Source: Geobacteraceae bacterium (GTDB lineage: Bacteria; Desulfobacterota; Desulfuromonadia; Geobacterales; Geobacteraceae). Taken from it: a DNA stretch of 64,000 nt. Below are positions 37,321 to 45,750 of this stretch, piece after piece. The DNA lies in the NCBI GenBank assembly GCA_024281055.1, contig JAMXLF010000012.1, forward strand, positions 1 through 64,000, in the 5' to 3' direction. How positions within the stretch are numbered: the stretch's first letter is position 1; every line of letters starts with the position of its first letter. The position numbers and the translations under genes are program-made. The notes beneath the pieces were generated by a model. The model made no database searches. It saw only the letters and a program-made list of their open reading frames with translations, and was not told the origin of the DNA.

Positions 37321-39576
37321 ATGGACAACGATTTTCACCAACGGCTCCTGGCAACGTTCAGGGTTGAGGCAAAGGAACATCTCACCGCCCTGTCCACCGC
37401 CCTGATCGAGCTGGAAAACACCCCCGGGGCAAAGCATGACGAGCTGTTCGAGCTGATCTTCCGGGAGGCGCACAGCCTGAAGGGAGCGGCCCGGGCCGTC
37501 AACATGACCGGCATCGAATCGCTCAGCCATGCGCTGGAGGGGGTCTTCGCCGCATGCCGTCTTCAGGCCGGTGTCCCGGCGCCTGCGGTGTTCGATCTTC
37601 TCCACCGGGCGATCGACGAGATCGATACACAGCTCCTGACCATGGAGCCGGGCGACAAGAGCGCCAAGCTCCGGACAAAAGAGCTTGTCGCAAGCCTGAA
37701 TGAGGCCGTGGAAAGCGCTCCGGCATCCGGTGCGCCCCCGGTTCCTCCCGTTCCGGAGCATGGGGAAAGCCCGGCCCTCGAAAAATTCGCCGGGTCCGGC
37801 ACCGTGAGAATTCCCACGGCCAGGCTCGACTCCCTCCTTCACCAGGGGCAGGAGATGCTCACTGCGAAACTTGCTCTCCTCCAGCGTGCCGCAGAGCTGG
37901 GGGCGATCGGAACGGCCCTGGCCTCGTGGGAGAACGAGTGGAAGAAGGTGCGGCCGGCGGTGCGCCGGCTGCGCAAGGTGCAGCAGGCGCCGGGGGCGGC
38001 GTTCACCGACGCGGACGCTGCCCAGTTGGGAAAGCTCCTCACGTTCTCCGACTGGGGCCATGCTGCCGTCAAAGACCTTGAGTACCGGGTGCACGCACTG
38101 GCAAAGGCCCTTGCCCACGACCGGTATTCCCTCGACGGCATGGTGGACACTCTCCTGGATGACGTAAAAGAGGTGCTGATGCTCCCCTGCGCGACCGTGC
38201 TGGAGGTCCTGCCGAAGATGGTTCGCGAGCTGGCGCGCGACCGCGGCAAGGAGGCGCAGCTGGTGATCGCCGGGGAGTCCGTCGAAATCGACAAACGGAT
38301 CCTGGAGGAGATGAAGGACCCGCTTATCCACCTGGTCCGCAACTGTGTCGATCACGGCATCGAACGGCCCGTCGAGCGGCAGCGGCTGAACAAGCCGGAG
38401 CGGGGCACGGTTTCCGTCGCGGTTTCGCTCCGGGATGCGAATCGGGTCGAGATCCTCGTGGCCGACGACGGAGCGGGAATTGACACGGTCCGCGTGGCGC
38501 AAACTGTTGCCCGGCAGGGGATGATCGCGCCGGACGAGGCAGGGCGGCTTGACAGGGAACGGCTCCTGGACCTCGTCTTCGCCTCGGGGGTGTCCACCGC
38601 TCCCCTGATCACCGATATTTCGGGACGCGGGATCGGCCTGGCCATCGTCAGGGAAAAGGTGGAACGGCTCGGCGGCACCGTTACGGTCACGACCGAACCC
38701 GAGCGCGGGACAGCCTTCAGGATGCTGCTCCCGTTGACCCTTTCCACCTACCGCGGCATGCTGGTCGAGGTAAGGGGGCAGACGTTCATCATCCCGACTG
38801 CGAGCGTGGAACGGGTGGCGAGGGTCCCCCGTGCCGGGATACGGACCGTCGAGAACCGGGAAACCGTCGAGGCGGACGGCATGCCCCTCTCCTTCGTCTG
38901 GCTCGCGGACGTTTTGCAGCTTTCCCGGAGGGAGAAGGGGGGGGACGATGCCGGCACGATACCGCTGTTCGTGATCGGCAGTGGGGTGAGCCGGATCGCC
39001 TTCGGCGTTGACGCCATCCTCGCCGAACAGGAAATCCTGGTAAAGGGCCTCGGACCGCAGCTTTCCCGGGTGCGCAACGTCGCCGGCGCGACCGTGCTCG
39101 GCAACGGGCGCGTGGCGACCATCCTCCATCCGGGCGATCTGGTGAAATCGGCGGTCAGGGGAGCCGGCGTGCCATCCGGCGTACCGCATCCGGAGGAACA
39201 TGAGGACATACCCCGCAAAACGGTGCTGATCGTCGAGGATTCCGTCACATCCCGGACGCTTTTGAAAAATATCCTGGAAACGGCCGGCTATCGGACCAGT
39301 ACGGCCATGGACGGTGTCGACGCGCTGACCCGGCTCAGGACGGAGCAGATCGACCTCGTGGTGTCGGACGTGGATATGCCGCGCATGAACGGTTTCGAGC
39401 TGACCGCACGAATCCGTGGCTCCCGGGAGTTTGCCGGTCTGCCGCTGGTGCTGGTAACCTCCCTCGATTCCCGGGAGGACCGGGAGCGGGGCGTCGAGGT
39501 GGGGGCAAACGCTTACATCGTGAAGAGCAGCTTCGACCAGAGCAACCTGCTGGACGTGCTGAAGAGGCTCATTTAG
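37321..39576 (+). CDS. cheA: CheA histidine kinase fused to a receiver (WspE-like)
   Basis: 751 residues from the ATG at 37321. An Hpt domain (1-125) with His 51 in REAHSLKGAAR; a linker; P3 dimerisation (about 245-310); an ATPase domain (about 310-470) with HLVRNCVDHGIE, ADDGAGID and GRGIGLA; a CheW-like P5 (about 475-610); and a C-terminal receiver (about 635-750) with VEDS, Asp 683 in LVVSDVDMPRMNG and IVKSSFDQ. CheA fused to its receiver is the WspE form: phosphate passes from His 51 to the kinase's own receiver or to an outside one. There is only one Hpt domain. It directly abuts cheB. Confidence 0.92.
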   Translation: MDNDFHQRLLATFRVEAKEHLTALSTALIELENTPGAKHDELFELIFREAHSLKGAARAVNMTGIESLSHALEGVFAACRLQAGVPAPAVFDLLHRAIDEIDTQLLTMEPGDKSAKLRTKELVASLNEAVESAPASGAPPVPPVPEHGESPALEKFAGSGTVRIPTARLDSLLHQGQEMLTAKLALLQRAAELGAIGTALASWENEWKKVRPAVRRLRKVQQAPGAAFTDADAAQLGKLLTFSDWGHAAVKDLEYRVHALAKALAHDRYSLDGMVDTLLDDVKEVLMLPCATVLEVLPKMVRELARDRGKEAQLVIAGESVEIDKRILEEMKDPLIHLVRNCVDHGIERPVERQRLNKPERGTVSVAVSLRDANRVEILVADDGAGIDTVRVAQTVARQGMIAPDEAGRLDRERLLDLVFASGVSTAPLITDISGRGIGLAIVREKVERLGGTVTVTTEPERGTAFRMLLPLTLSTYRGMLVEVRGQTFIIPTASVERVARVPRAGIRTVENRETVEADGMPLSFVWLADVLQLSRREKGGDDAGTIPLFVIGSGVSRIAFGVDAILAEQEILVKGLGPQLSRVRNVAGATVLGNGRVATILHPGDLVKSAVRGAGVPSGVPHPEEHEDIPRKTVLIVEDSVTSRTLLKNILETAGYRTSTAMDGVDALTRLRTEQIDLVVSDVDMPRMNGFELTARIRGSREFAGLPLVLVTSLDSREDRERGVEVGANAYIVKSSFDQSNLLDVLKRLI

Positions 39577-40641
39577 ATGATAAAGGTGCTGATAGTTGAT
39601 GATTCGGCCAGCATGCGGCTCTTCCTGGAGCGGGTGTTGAGCGCCGATCCCGACATCAGGGTGGTGGGGACGGCACAAAGCGGGGAAGAGGCCCTTGCCG
39701 CGGTGGCGCGCCTTAAACCCGACGTCGTCACCATGGACGTGTACATGCCCCAGATGAGCGGCCTGGAGGCAACCCGCCGGATCATGGAAACTCATCCCAC
39801 GCCGATCATCATCCTGAGCGGCAACCTGGACCGGGACGAGATCATGACCTCCTTCCGCGCCATGGAGGCTGGCGCCCTGGCCGCCCTGGCAAAACCGCGG
39901 GGCGTCGGTCATCCCGATCATGAACGGGAGGTCGGCATCCTGGTCCAGAAGGTAAAACTGATGGCGGAAGTGAAGGTGGTGAGGAGGTGGTCCCGCCAGA
40001 CAAAGGGAGCTGGCTCTGCGAGGCTCCCGGCCGTCGGCGCGAGAGCGACGGAGCTGCGGGTGGTTGCCATCGGTGCCTCGACCGGCGGCCCCGTCGTGAT
40101 CCAGTCCATCCTGGGGAAACTGGGGCGCACCTTCCCTCTCCCGATCCTGGTCGTGCAGCACATCGCGCAGGGATTCATCCAGGGATTCGTCGACTGGCTC
40201 GCCTTTTCGACCGGAATGCCGGTACATCTGGCCGTCCAGGGCGAAACGATCCTTCCCGGCCACGCCTACGTTGCTCCGGATGGTTGCCATATGATGGTGG
40301 AGGCCGGTGGCAGGGTACTGCTGGGCGGCGGGCCCCCCGACAACGGTCTGCGCCCCTCGGTTACGTCCCTGTTCCGGTCCGTTGCCGATATCTACGGAAA
40401 AGCGGCCATCGGTGTACTGCTCACCGGCATGGGGAGGGACGGGGTCGATGAGCTGCGGCTGTTGCAGGAAAAAGGCGCGGTCACCATCGTGCAGGATAAG
40501 GCCAGTTGTGTCGTGTACGGCATGCCCGGAGAAGCGGCCCGGATCGGAGCGGCGACCTATGAGCTCCCTCCGGAGAAAATCGCCGCCCTGCTGGAACGCC
40601 TGGCGAAAAATCCCGCATCGGCGATGACCGGGAACCTCTGA
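39577..40641 (+). CDS. cheB: CheB methylesterase (WspF-like)
   Basis: 354 residues; the ATG follows the cheA stop with no gap. Receiver (1-120) with VDDS and Asp 54 in VVTMDVYMPQMSG; linker; esterase domain (about 160-345) with Ser 168 in GASTGG, His in VQHIAQGF and Asp in TGMGRDGVDEL. It removes methyl groups from the MCP and gives adaptation feedback; loss of WspF activates Wsp signalling in Pseudomonas (family knowledge). The next gene starts seven bases on. Confidence 0.93.
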   Translation: MIKVLIVDDSASMRLFLERVLSADPDIRVVGTAQSGEEALAAVARLKPDVVTMDVYMPQMSGLEATRRIMETHPTPIIILSGNLDRDEIMTSFRAMEAGALAALAKPRGVGHPDHEREVGILVQKVKLMAEVKVVRRWSRQTKGAGSARLPAVGARATELRVVAIGASTGGPVVIQSILGKLGRTFPLPILVVQHIAQGFIQGFVDWLAFSTGMPVHLAVQGETILPGHAYVAPDGCHMMVEAGGRVLLGGGPPDNGLRPSVTSLFRSVADIYGKAAIGVLLTGMGRDGVDELRLLQEKGAVTIVQDKASCVVYGMPGEAARIGAATYELPPEKIAALLERLAKNPASAMTGNL

Positions 40642-40647
40642 GGGCCG

Positions 40648-42003
40648 ATGAGGAAAAAAAGCTGTTATGGCGGGAGAATCATAGAGCGTATGAAGAGTGA
40701 AAGAATGGACCAGCAAATCCTGATCATCGAAGATAGCCCCACCCAGGCCGCGCAGTTGCGCCATATCCTGGAAATCCACCACTACCGGGTCTCGGCCGTC
40801 TCCAGCGGCTGGGAAGCGCTGGCCGCCCTGGCCCCGCACAGGCCCAGGCCCGCACTCATAATCAGCGATGTCATCATGCCGGAGATGGACGGCTACGAGC
40901 TCTGCCGCAGGATCAAGGCCGACGACCGCCACCGGGACATCCCCGTCGTACTGCTGACGTCCCTCTCGGATCCCCGGGATGTGATTCGCGGGCTGGAATG
41001 CGGCGCCGACAGCTTCATCACCAAACCCTACAGCGAAGAACATCTCATCTCCCAGATCGAACGCCTGGTGGCGGGCCGGTTCGTGACGGAAACGGCGGAG
41101 CCGGGGGAAGGGCTGGCCGTTCATTTCGGCGCGGAGGACTATGTCATTACCGCCGACCGGCGGCAGATACTCAATCTTCTCCTCTCCACGTACGAAACGG
41201 CCATTCAGCAGAACCGCGATCTACGGGCGGCCAGGGATGAAGTGTGCGGGCTTAACGAGCAGCTGGAAGCTGCCAACTGTGAGATGGAAGCTGCCAACCA
41301 GGATCTGAAAACTGCCAACCGTGAGCTGGAAACCGCCAACCAGGATCTGGAGGCCTTCAGTTACACCGTATCCCACGACCTTCGTTCGCCCCTCACCGGG
41401 ATCGATGGCTTCTGCCAGCTTCTGCTCGACGACTCCTGCACATTGTCCGCCGAAAAGACCCGGGAGTTCATCGGGCATATCCAGAGTGCGGCCGACCGGA
41501 TGGGGCAGCTTATCACGACCATCCTCGATTTCTCCAAGCTTACCCGCAAACGGCTAGAGCGGGAAACCGTCGACCTCGGCAAGCTGGCCCTGAGCATCGC
41601 CATGGAGCTTCGGTCACGGGAGCCTCAGCGCACGGTGACGTTCAGGATTTCCGAGGGCGGGGTGGTAACCGGAGATGCGCAACTTCTGCTGGTGGTGCTC
41701 GACAACCTGATCGGCAACGCCTGGAAATACAGCGGCAAACGCACCGATGCGGTGATCGAGTTCGGCTCGCTGAAAAAGGAAGGCGAAACGGTCTATTTTG
41801 TGCGGGATAACGGTGCCGGCTTTGACATGACATACGCGGGCAAGCTGTTCACGGCTTTCGAGCGGCTGCACGACAGCGAGGAGTTCGAAGGAATAGGTAT
41901 CGGACTGGCCACGGCAAAGCGCATCATCCAGCGCCATGGTGGAGAAATCTGGGCTGAGGGTGAAGAGGGGAAAGGGGCGACCTTTTACTTCACCCTGGGA
42001 TAG
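40648..42003 (+). CDS. Receiver-histidine kinase closing the Wsp-like cluster
   Basis: Up to 451 residues. Receiver (about 20-140) with IEDS, Asp 74 in LIISDVIMPEMDG and ITKPYSEEH; a linker with four heptad units of the LEAANxx type (206-233); then FSYTVSHDLRSPLTG, His 243, with NLIGNAWKYS, DNGAGFD and GIGIGLA. It takes the place that the diguanylate cyclase WspR holds in Pseudomonas, so the CheA-receiver may phosphorylate this receiver and thereby switch a second kinase. The ATG at 40648 has GAGGG only three bases upstream; ATGs at 40690 or 40705, just before the receiver, are alternatives. It is close in design to the gene at 54402. Confidence 0.88.
   Translation: MRKKSCYGGRIIERMKSERMDQQILIIEDSPTQAAQLRHILEIHHYRVSAVSSGWEALAALAPHRPRPALIISDVIMPEMDGYELCRRIKADDRHRDIPVVLLTSLSDPRDVIRGLECGADSFITKPYSEEHLISQIERLVAGRFVTETAEPGEGLAVHFGAEDYVITADRRQILNLLLSTYETAIQQNRDLRAARDEVCGLNEQLEAANCEMEAANQDLKTANRELETANQDLEAFSYTVSHDLRSPLTGIDGFCQLLLDDSCTLSAEKTREFIGHIQSAADRMGQLITTILDFSKLTRKRLERETVDLGKLALSIAMELRSREPQRTVTFRISEGGVVTGDAQLLLVVLDNLIGNAWKYSGKRTDAVIEFGSLKKEGETVYFVRDNGAGFDMTYAGKLFTAFERLHDSEEFEGIGIGLATAKRIIQRHGGEIWAEGEEGKGATFYFTLG
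41263..41346 (+). repeat. 21-base tandem repeat coding coiled-coil heptads
   Basis: Four 21-base units (starting 41263, 41284, 41305, 41326) of the form CTGGAAGCTGCCAAC plus six bases, in a 42-base higher-order pattern. Each unit adds exactly one heptad to the helix between receiver and transmitter, keeping helix phase. Confidence 0.85.
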
Positions 42004-42199
42004 CCATTAACCCGGCGTTTTAAACTCCCCCATCCTCGCAGCCACGTCTTCACTCTCCCATTACTCCCCGCCTTTTGCCCATCCAGCCCACAATCGGACG
42101 ACCGGTCGCTTGCAATAGCGTGATTACGTGATAAGAATTTGTCGAGGCAGTTGGTCCGGGATAGTTACGCATCCAGATTACCTTAATACGAGAAGCCCC

Positions 42200-43925
42200 A
42201 TGGAAGGGAAGAGGGATAAAAAAGGAAGCCCGTTACGCCAGCGCGCCGAGCTGAAGTGGGCCGCCCTGAAGAAAGGCAGGCCCGCCGTATCCGGCGCAGA
42301 CCATATCGCCGTCGTCCACGAGCTCCAGGTCCACCAGATCGAGCTGGAGATGCAGAACGAGGAGCTGCGTCGCGCCCAGCAGGAAGCCGAGGAACTGCGG
42401 GATAAGTACCAGGACCTGTACGACTTCGCCGGTGGGCTACGTCACCCTCGACGCCAACGGGACGGTCCGGGAGGCGAATCTGGCCGCCACCGCCCTCTTG
42501 GGCTGCGAGCGGCACCGTTTTATAGGACAGACCCTGTCCATGTTCATCGCACCGGTGTCGCAGGGAGAGTATGACTCCTTCCTCCGCCGCCTCCTTGCCG
42601 GGGAATCCGGAGTGCGGTTCGACGCGCGACTCGGTGCCAACACGAAACGGCAGGGTTGGGTTCTCCTCGATGGGGGAGCATTCGTCGGCGGGAAGGCGCG
42701 CCAGCCCGGGCGCCTGACGATAACGGACATCACCGAGCGGAAGATAGCGGAAGAGATGCGCGTGCAGGTGGAAGAGGCGTTGCGGGAGAGCGAAGAGCGT
42801 TTCCGCGCCACTTTCGACCAGGCGGCAGTCGGCATCGGCCATGTGGCCCCGGACGGCAGCTGGCTGCTGGTTAACCGGAAGTACTGCGATATCGTCGGCT
42901 ACCCGGAAGCGGAGATCAGGAAACTTAGCTTCAAGGAGATCACCCATCCCGACGACCGGGAAACCAGCATGGAGCATTTTCGGCTCATGATGGAGGGGAA
43001 GCTCGGGAGCTATTCCCTGGAAAAGCGCTATATCCGCAAGGACGGCTCCATCGTCTGGGTAACTCTCACGGCCTCTATGGTTACCGATACCGCCGGCAAG
43101 CCGAAATTCGTCGTAGGGATCATAGAGGACATCACCTCCCGCAAACGGGCGGAGGAAGAAATCGAGCGGCTCAACACCGACCTGGCGGCGCGGGCCACCG
43201 AGCTGGAGACTGCCAACCATGAGCTGGAGGCGTTTAACTACACGGTCGCCCACGATTTGCGCAAGCCGCTTACGGTTATCAACAGCTACTGCCAGGTAAT
43301 CAAGGAACTGTGCGGCGATAAACTCGACGAAAAATGCCTGGACTACCTCCGGGAGGGCTACGAGGGGACCCTGCGCATGAACGCTCTCATCGACGCCCTG
43401 CTCAACTTCTCCCGTCTCACCCATATAGAGCCGCGCCGGGAAGCGGTCGACCTCAGTACCATGGTGCAAGAGGTGGCTTCCGAGCTGAAACTGGCCGAGC
43501 CGTCCCGCCGGGCCACGTTCCGGATCGCCGAGGGGGTAACGGTTGAGGGTGACGCGAAACTGCTGCGGGTAGCCCTGGACAACCTCCTCGGCAACGCCTG
43601 GAAGTACACCGGCGCGCGAGAAGAAGCAGTCATCGAGTTCGGCGTGGCAGACATCGACGACAAGCCGGCCTGTTTCGTCCGGGACAACGGACAGGGCTTC
43701 GCCATGGCCGACGCGGAGAAGCTCTTCATTCCCTTCCGGCGCCTCCCCGGCGCCGATGAATTCAAGGGGTTCGGCATCGGCCTCGCCACGGTGGAGCGGA
43801 TCATCCGTCGCCATGGCGGCCGTGTCTGGGCCGAGAGTGCGCCGGGCAAAGGCGCGACGTTCTGGTTCACTCTCCCCCCCGCAAACCAGCCCGTCCGTTA
43901 TTTTGAAGAAACGCCCCTCCGTTGA
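42200..43925 (+). pseudogene. PAS-PAS histidine kinase interrupted by a 2-base frameshift
   Basis: The N-terminal part (from the ATG at 42200: basic start, VVHELQVHQIELEMQNEEL, KYQDLYDFA) runs out of frame at about 42430. The rest continues in another frame from VGYVTLDANG to 43925. Paralogues at 12985 and 14358 read DFAPVGYVT and DFAPLGYVT there; restoring two Cs (GCC-CCG-GTG-GGC-TAC) rebuilds the same sequence exactly. The remainder is intact: PAS, a second PAS (RATFDQAAVGIGH), FNYTVAHDLRKPLTV with Cys at H+13/20/28, NLLGNAWKYT, DNGQGFA and GFGIGLA. It is either a recent inactivating deletion in a C-run or a sequencing error; otherwise the gene would make a 570-residue kinase. Confidence 0.8.
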
Positions 43926-43984
43926 ATCCTCTTCATTCATCGATGAAATTATCGAGCCGGTGACTAAACATTCAAACCCTGATG

Positions 43985-44036
43985 TAGGGGCGCTGCTTGC
44001 CGCGCCCCGATTGGGCGGAGCAAGCGCCGCCCCTAC
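43985..44036. repeat. Palindromic repeat, family D, second copy
   Basis: GTAGGGGCG at one end and CGCCCCTAC at the other, with inner arms GCGCTGCTTGCC/GGAGCAAGCGCC; related to the element at 37227-37310. It lies between the convergent frameshifted kinase and the porin gene and may form a bidirectional hairpin. Confidence 0.65.
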
Positions 44037-44143
44037 CGTTCATTTGTTCAGCCACCGAAGCTATAACGCACACCTTACCCTTAGCGCCCCACGAACAGAT
44101 ACATATCGACAGGTGTCTGTCCCCGTATTCGTGCTCGCACACT

Positions 44144-45463
44144 TCAAAACATCCAGGTAATTTCAGCGCCGATGACATCTGCACTGTTCTCATACGAGCC
44201 TGAAAGTCCTCCACGGAACTGGTTTTCTCCCGTAACGGTTTTCCTTATCTCCGGATTCTTGACGAATAGATGCGCATATCCGGCGTCGACGGAAATTTTA
44301 TCGCTGATCTTATACCCGACCCCGGCGGCAAGCCAGATGCGGTCATTGTCGGGAACGCGCGGCGTGAGAAGAGCCGCGTCCGACACAGGACTCTCATCGT
44401 AAGCCGCCCCGGCGCGGAAAGCCCACGCCCCCGGCATATAGACTGCTCCAATCGAATAGCGGAAGGTATCTTTCCAGTGGAGTGTTGTGACCGCATCGCT
44501 CTCGGCGGGGTTGTCGAACCTGATGCGGAGTTCGTCGACGGTACTCCAGTTTGTCCAGGTGATGTCGGCCATTACCGCCAGTTCCTTCGAAAAGTTATGC
44601 CAGATACTGACTGACAGACTATCCGGCAGGGTCACATCCGTCTTTACTCCGGTGTCGACGAACCGTCCGGTCGGGTTGGGTGAAGGGACTCCGGAAAAAT
44701 GAGCGTCGCCTGTCAACGTGTGAGCGATGCGGGAGCGATAGGCAATGCCCGCCCGGGTATCACCGCTGAATTCGTATAATGCTCCCAGGTTGAACCCCCA
44801 GGACCAACTATCTGCCTTGAACGTGACAAAACCGTCATTTCTCTGTGGTGCCACGCCGGCGACACCCAACGCGGCGAAGATCAGGCCGAAGTCGATGGCA
44901 TTGCTCAACTCCGCATTGAGGTACTGGGCGTTGATTCCCGCCCCAAGGCTAAGCTTGTCCGTGACGCGGTATGCAAGGGACGGGTTGATGTTGAGACTGA
45001 AAAGGTCGGACTTGACGGCGTGGTACCTGCCTACCCAGGTAGAATCATACGTCGTGCTCAAGCCGAAGGGAGAGAAGATTCCTACGCCGGCACTGAGGCG
45101 GTCATTGAACCGATGGCTGTAATAGATGTTCCCGATCACTATCGTATTGCCGGCATCGCCTCCGTCGCCGCCGCTCAACGGCTGGCCGGTGAGGTGAATG
45201 GAGCCTTTGTTGCTGAACTTGGCCGAGGGAAAGAGCAAATACATCCCGGCAACTGCCTGGGACCTTGAAAGACGGGTGAGCCCGGCCGGATTGAAAAAGA
45301 TCGTTGTGGCGTCCTCCGCAGCCGCGGCTCCCCCGGCAAACGCCGTACCAAGTCCTTTGGCGCTTTGCTCCATAATGGCGAGTCCGGCACAGGCAGCATA
45401 ACTGCTGTAAAACAGCACGGCACAAGCTGCGTAGACACTGCAGGCGAATGACATCTTGTTCAT
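44144..45463 (-). CDS. FadL/TodX-family outer-membrane transport protein
   Basis: 439 residues with a signal peptide (about 1-26, ending YAACA). The mature N-terminus shows the family signature (GLAIMEQSAKGLGTAFAGGA, EDATTIFFNPAGLTRL) and alternating beta-strand pattern to a terminal aromatic (ITWMF), as in outer-membrane barrels. FadL proteins carry long-chain fatty acids or other hydrophobic compounds across the outer membrane; the substrate is not evident. It stands alone on the minus strand between kinase genes. GAGG lies just upstream of the ATG. Confidence 0.88.
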   Translation of the reverse strand: MNKMSFACSVYAACAVLFYSSYAACAGLAIMEQSAKGLGTAFAGGAAAAEDATTIFFNPAGLTRLSRSQAVAGMYLLFPSAKFSNKGSIHLTGQPLSGGDGGDAGNTIVIGNIYYSHRFNDRLSAGVGIFSPFGLSTTYDSTWVGRYHAVKSDLFSLNINPSLAYRVTDKLSLGAGINAQYLNAELSNAIDFGLIFAALGVAGVAPQRNDGFVTFKADSWSWGFNLGALYEFSGDTRAGIAYRSRIAHTLTGDAHFSGVPSPNPTGRFVDTGVKTDVTLPDSLSVSIWHNFSKELAVMADITWTNWSTVDELRIRFDNPAESDAVTTLHWKDTFRYSIGAVYMPGAWAFRAGAAYDESPVSDAALLTPRVPDNDRIWLAAGVGYKISDKISVDAGYAHLFVKNPEIRKTVTGENQFRGGLSGSYENSADVIGAEITWMF

Positions 45464-45501
45464 GAAGACACCTCACACAGAATCGGCAGCCTTACACTCT
45501 G

Positions 45502-45510
45502 ATTATAGCA
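45502..45510 (-). promoter_or_regulatory. Extended -10 promoter for the FadL-family gene
   Basis: On the minus strand TGCTATAAT, a perfect extended -10, about 40 bases from the ATG at 45463. There is no good -35. The rest of 45511-45750 holds nothing I recognise apart from the upstream region of the next gene. Confidence 0.45.
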
Positions 45511-45750
45511 CTTTGTTCATCCCCTGCTTTTTCCCATCCCCGCATAAACTCCCCCCACTCCAACAAGCCGACCTACTGTCCGTGATGCCGCCATGCTTAC
45601 AGCATGGCCACTGATTGTGCCGCGTCGTCGGGTCGCATTCCGGATCGTCGACGGCATGACAGGCGAATAACGCGCCCGTCCACTTGAATGGCCTCTGCGA
45701 GCTGGTAAAATTAAACGAAATTATTCTGCATCGTAACACTCGGTGAGGAC

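Noticed and set aside
37306-41124. Open minus-strand frame of 1272 codons opposite cheA-cheB and the next kinase
   Set aside because: It has no recognisable domain, its composition mirrors the codon bias of the plus-strand genes, and those genes are unmistakable. Long antisense frames are expected in GC-rich DNA.
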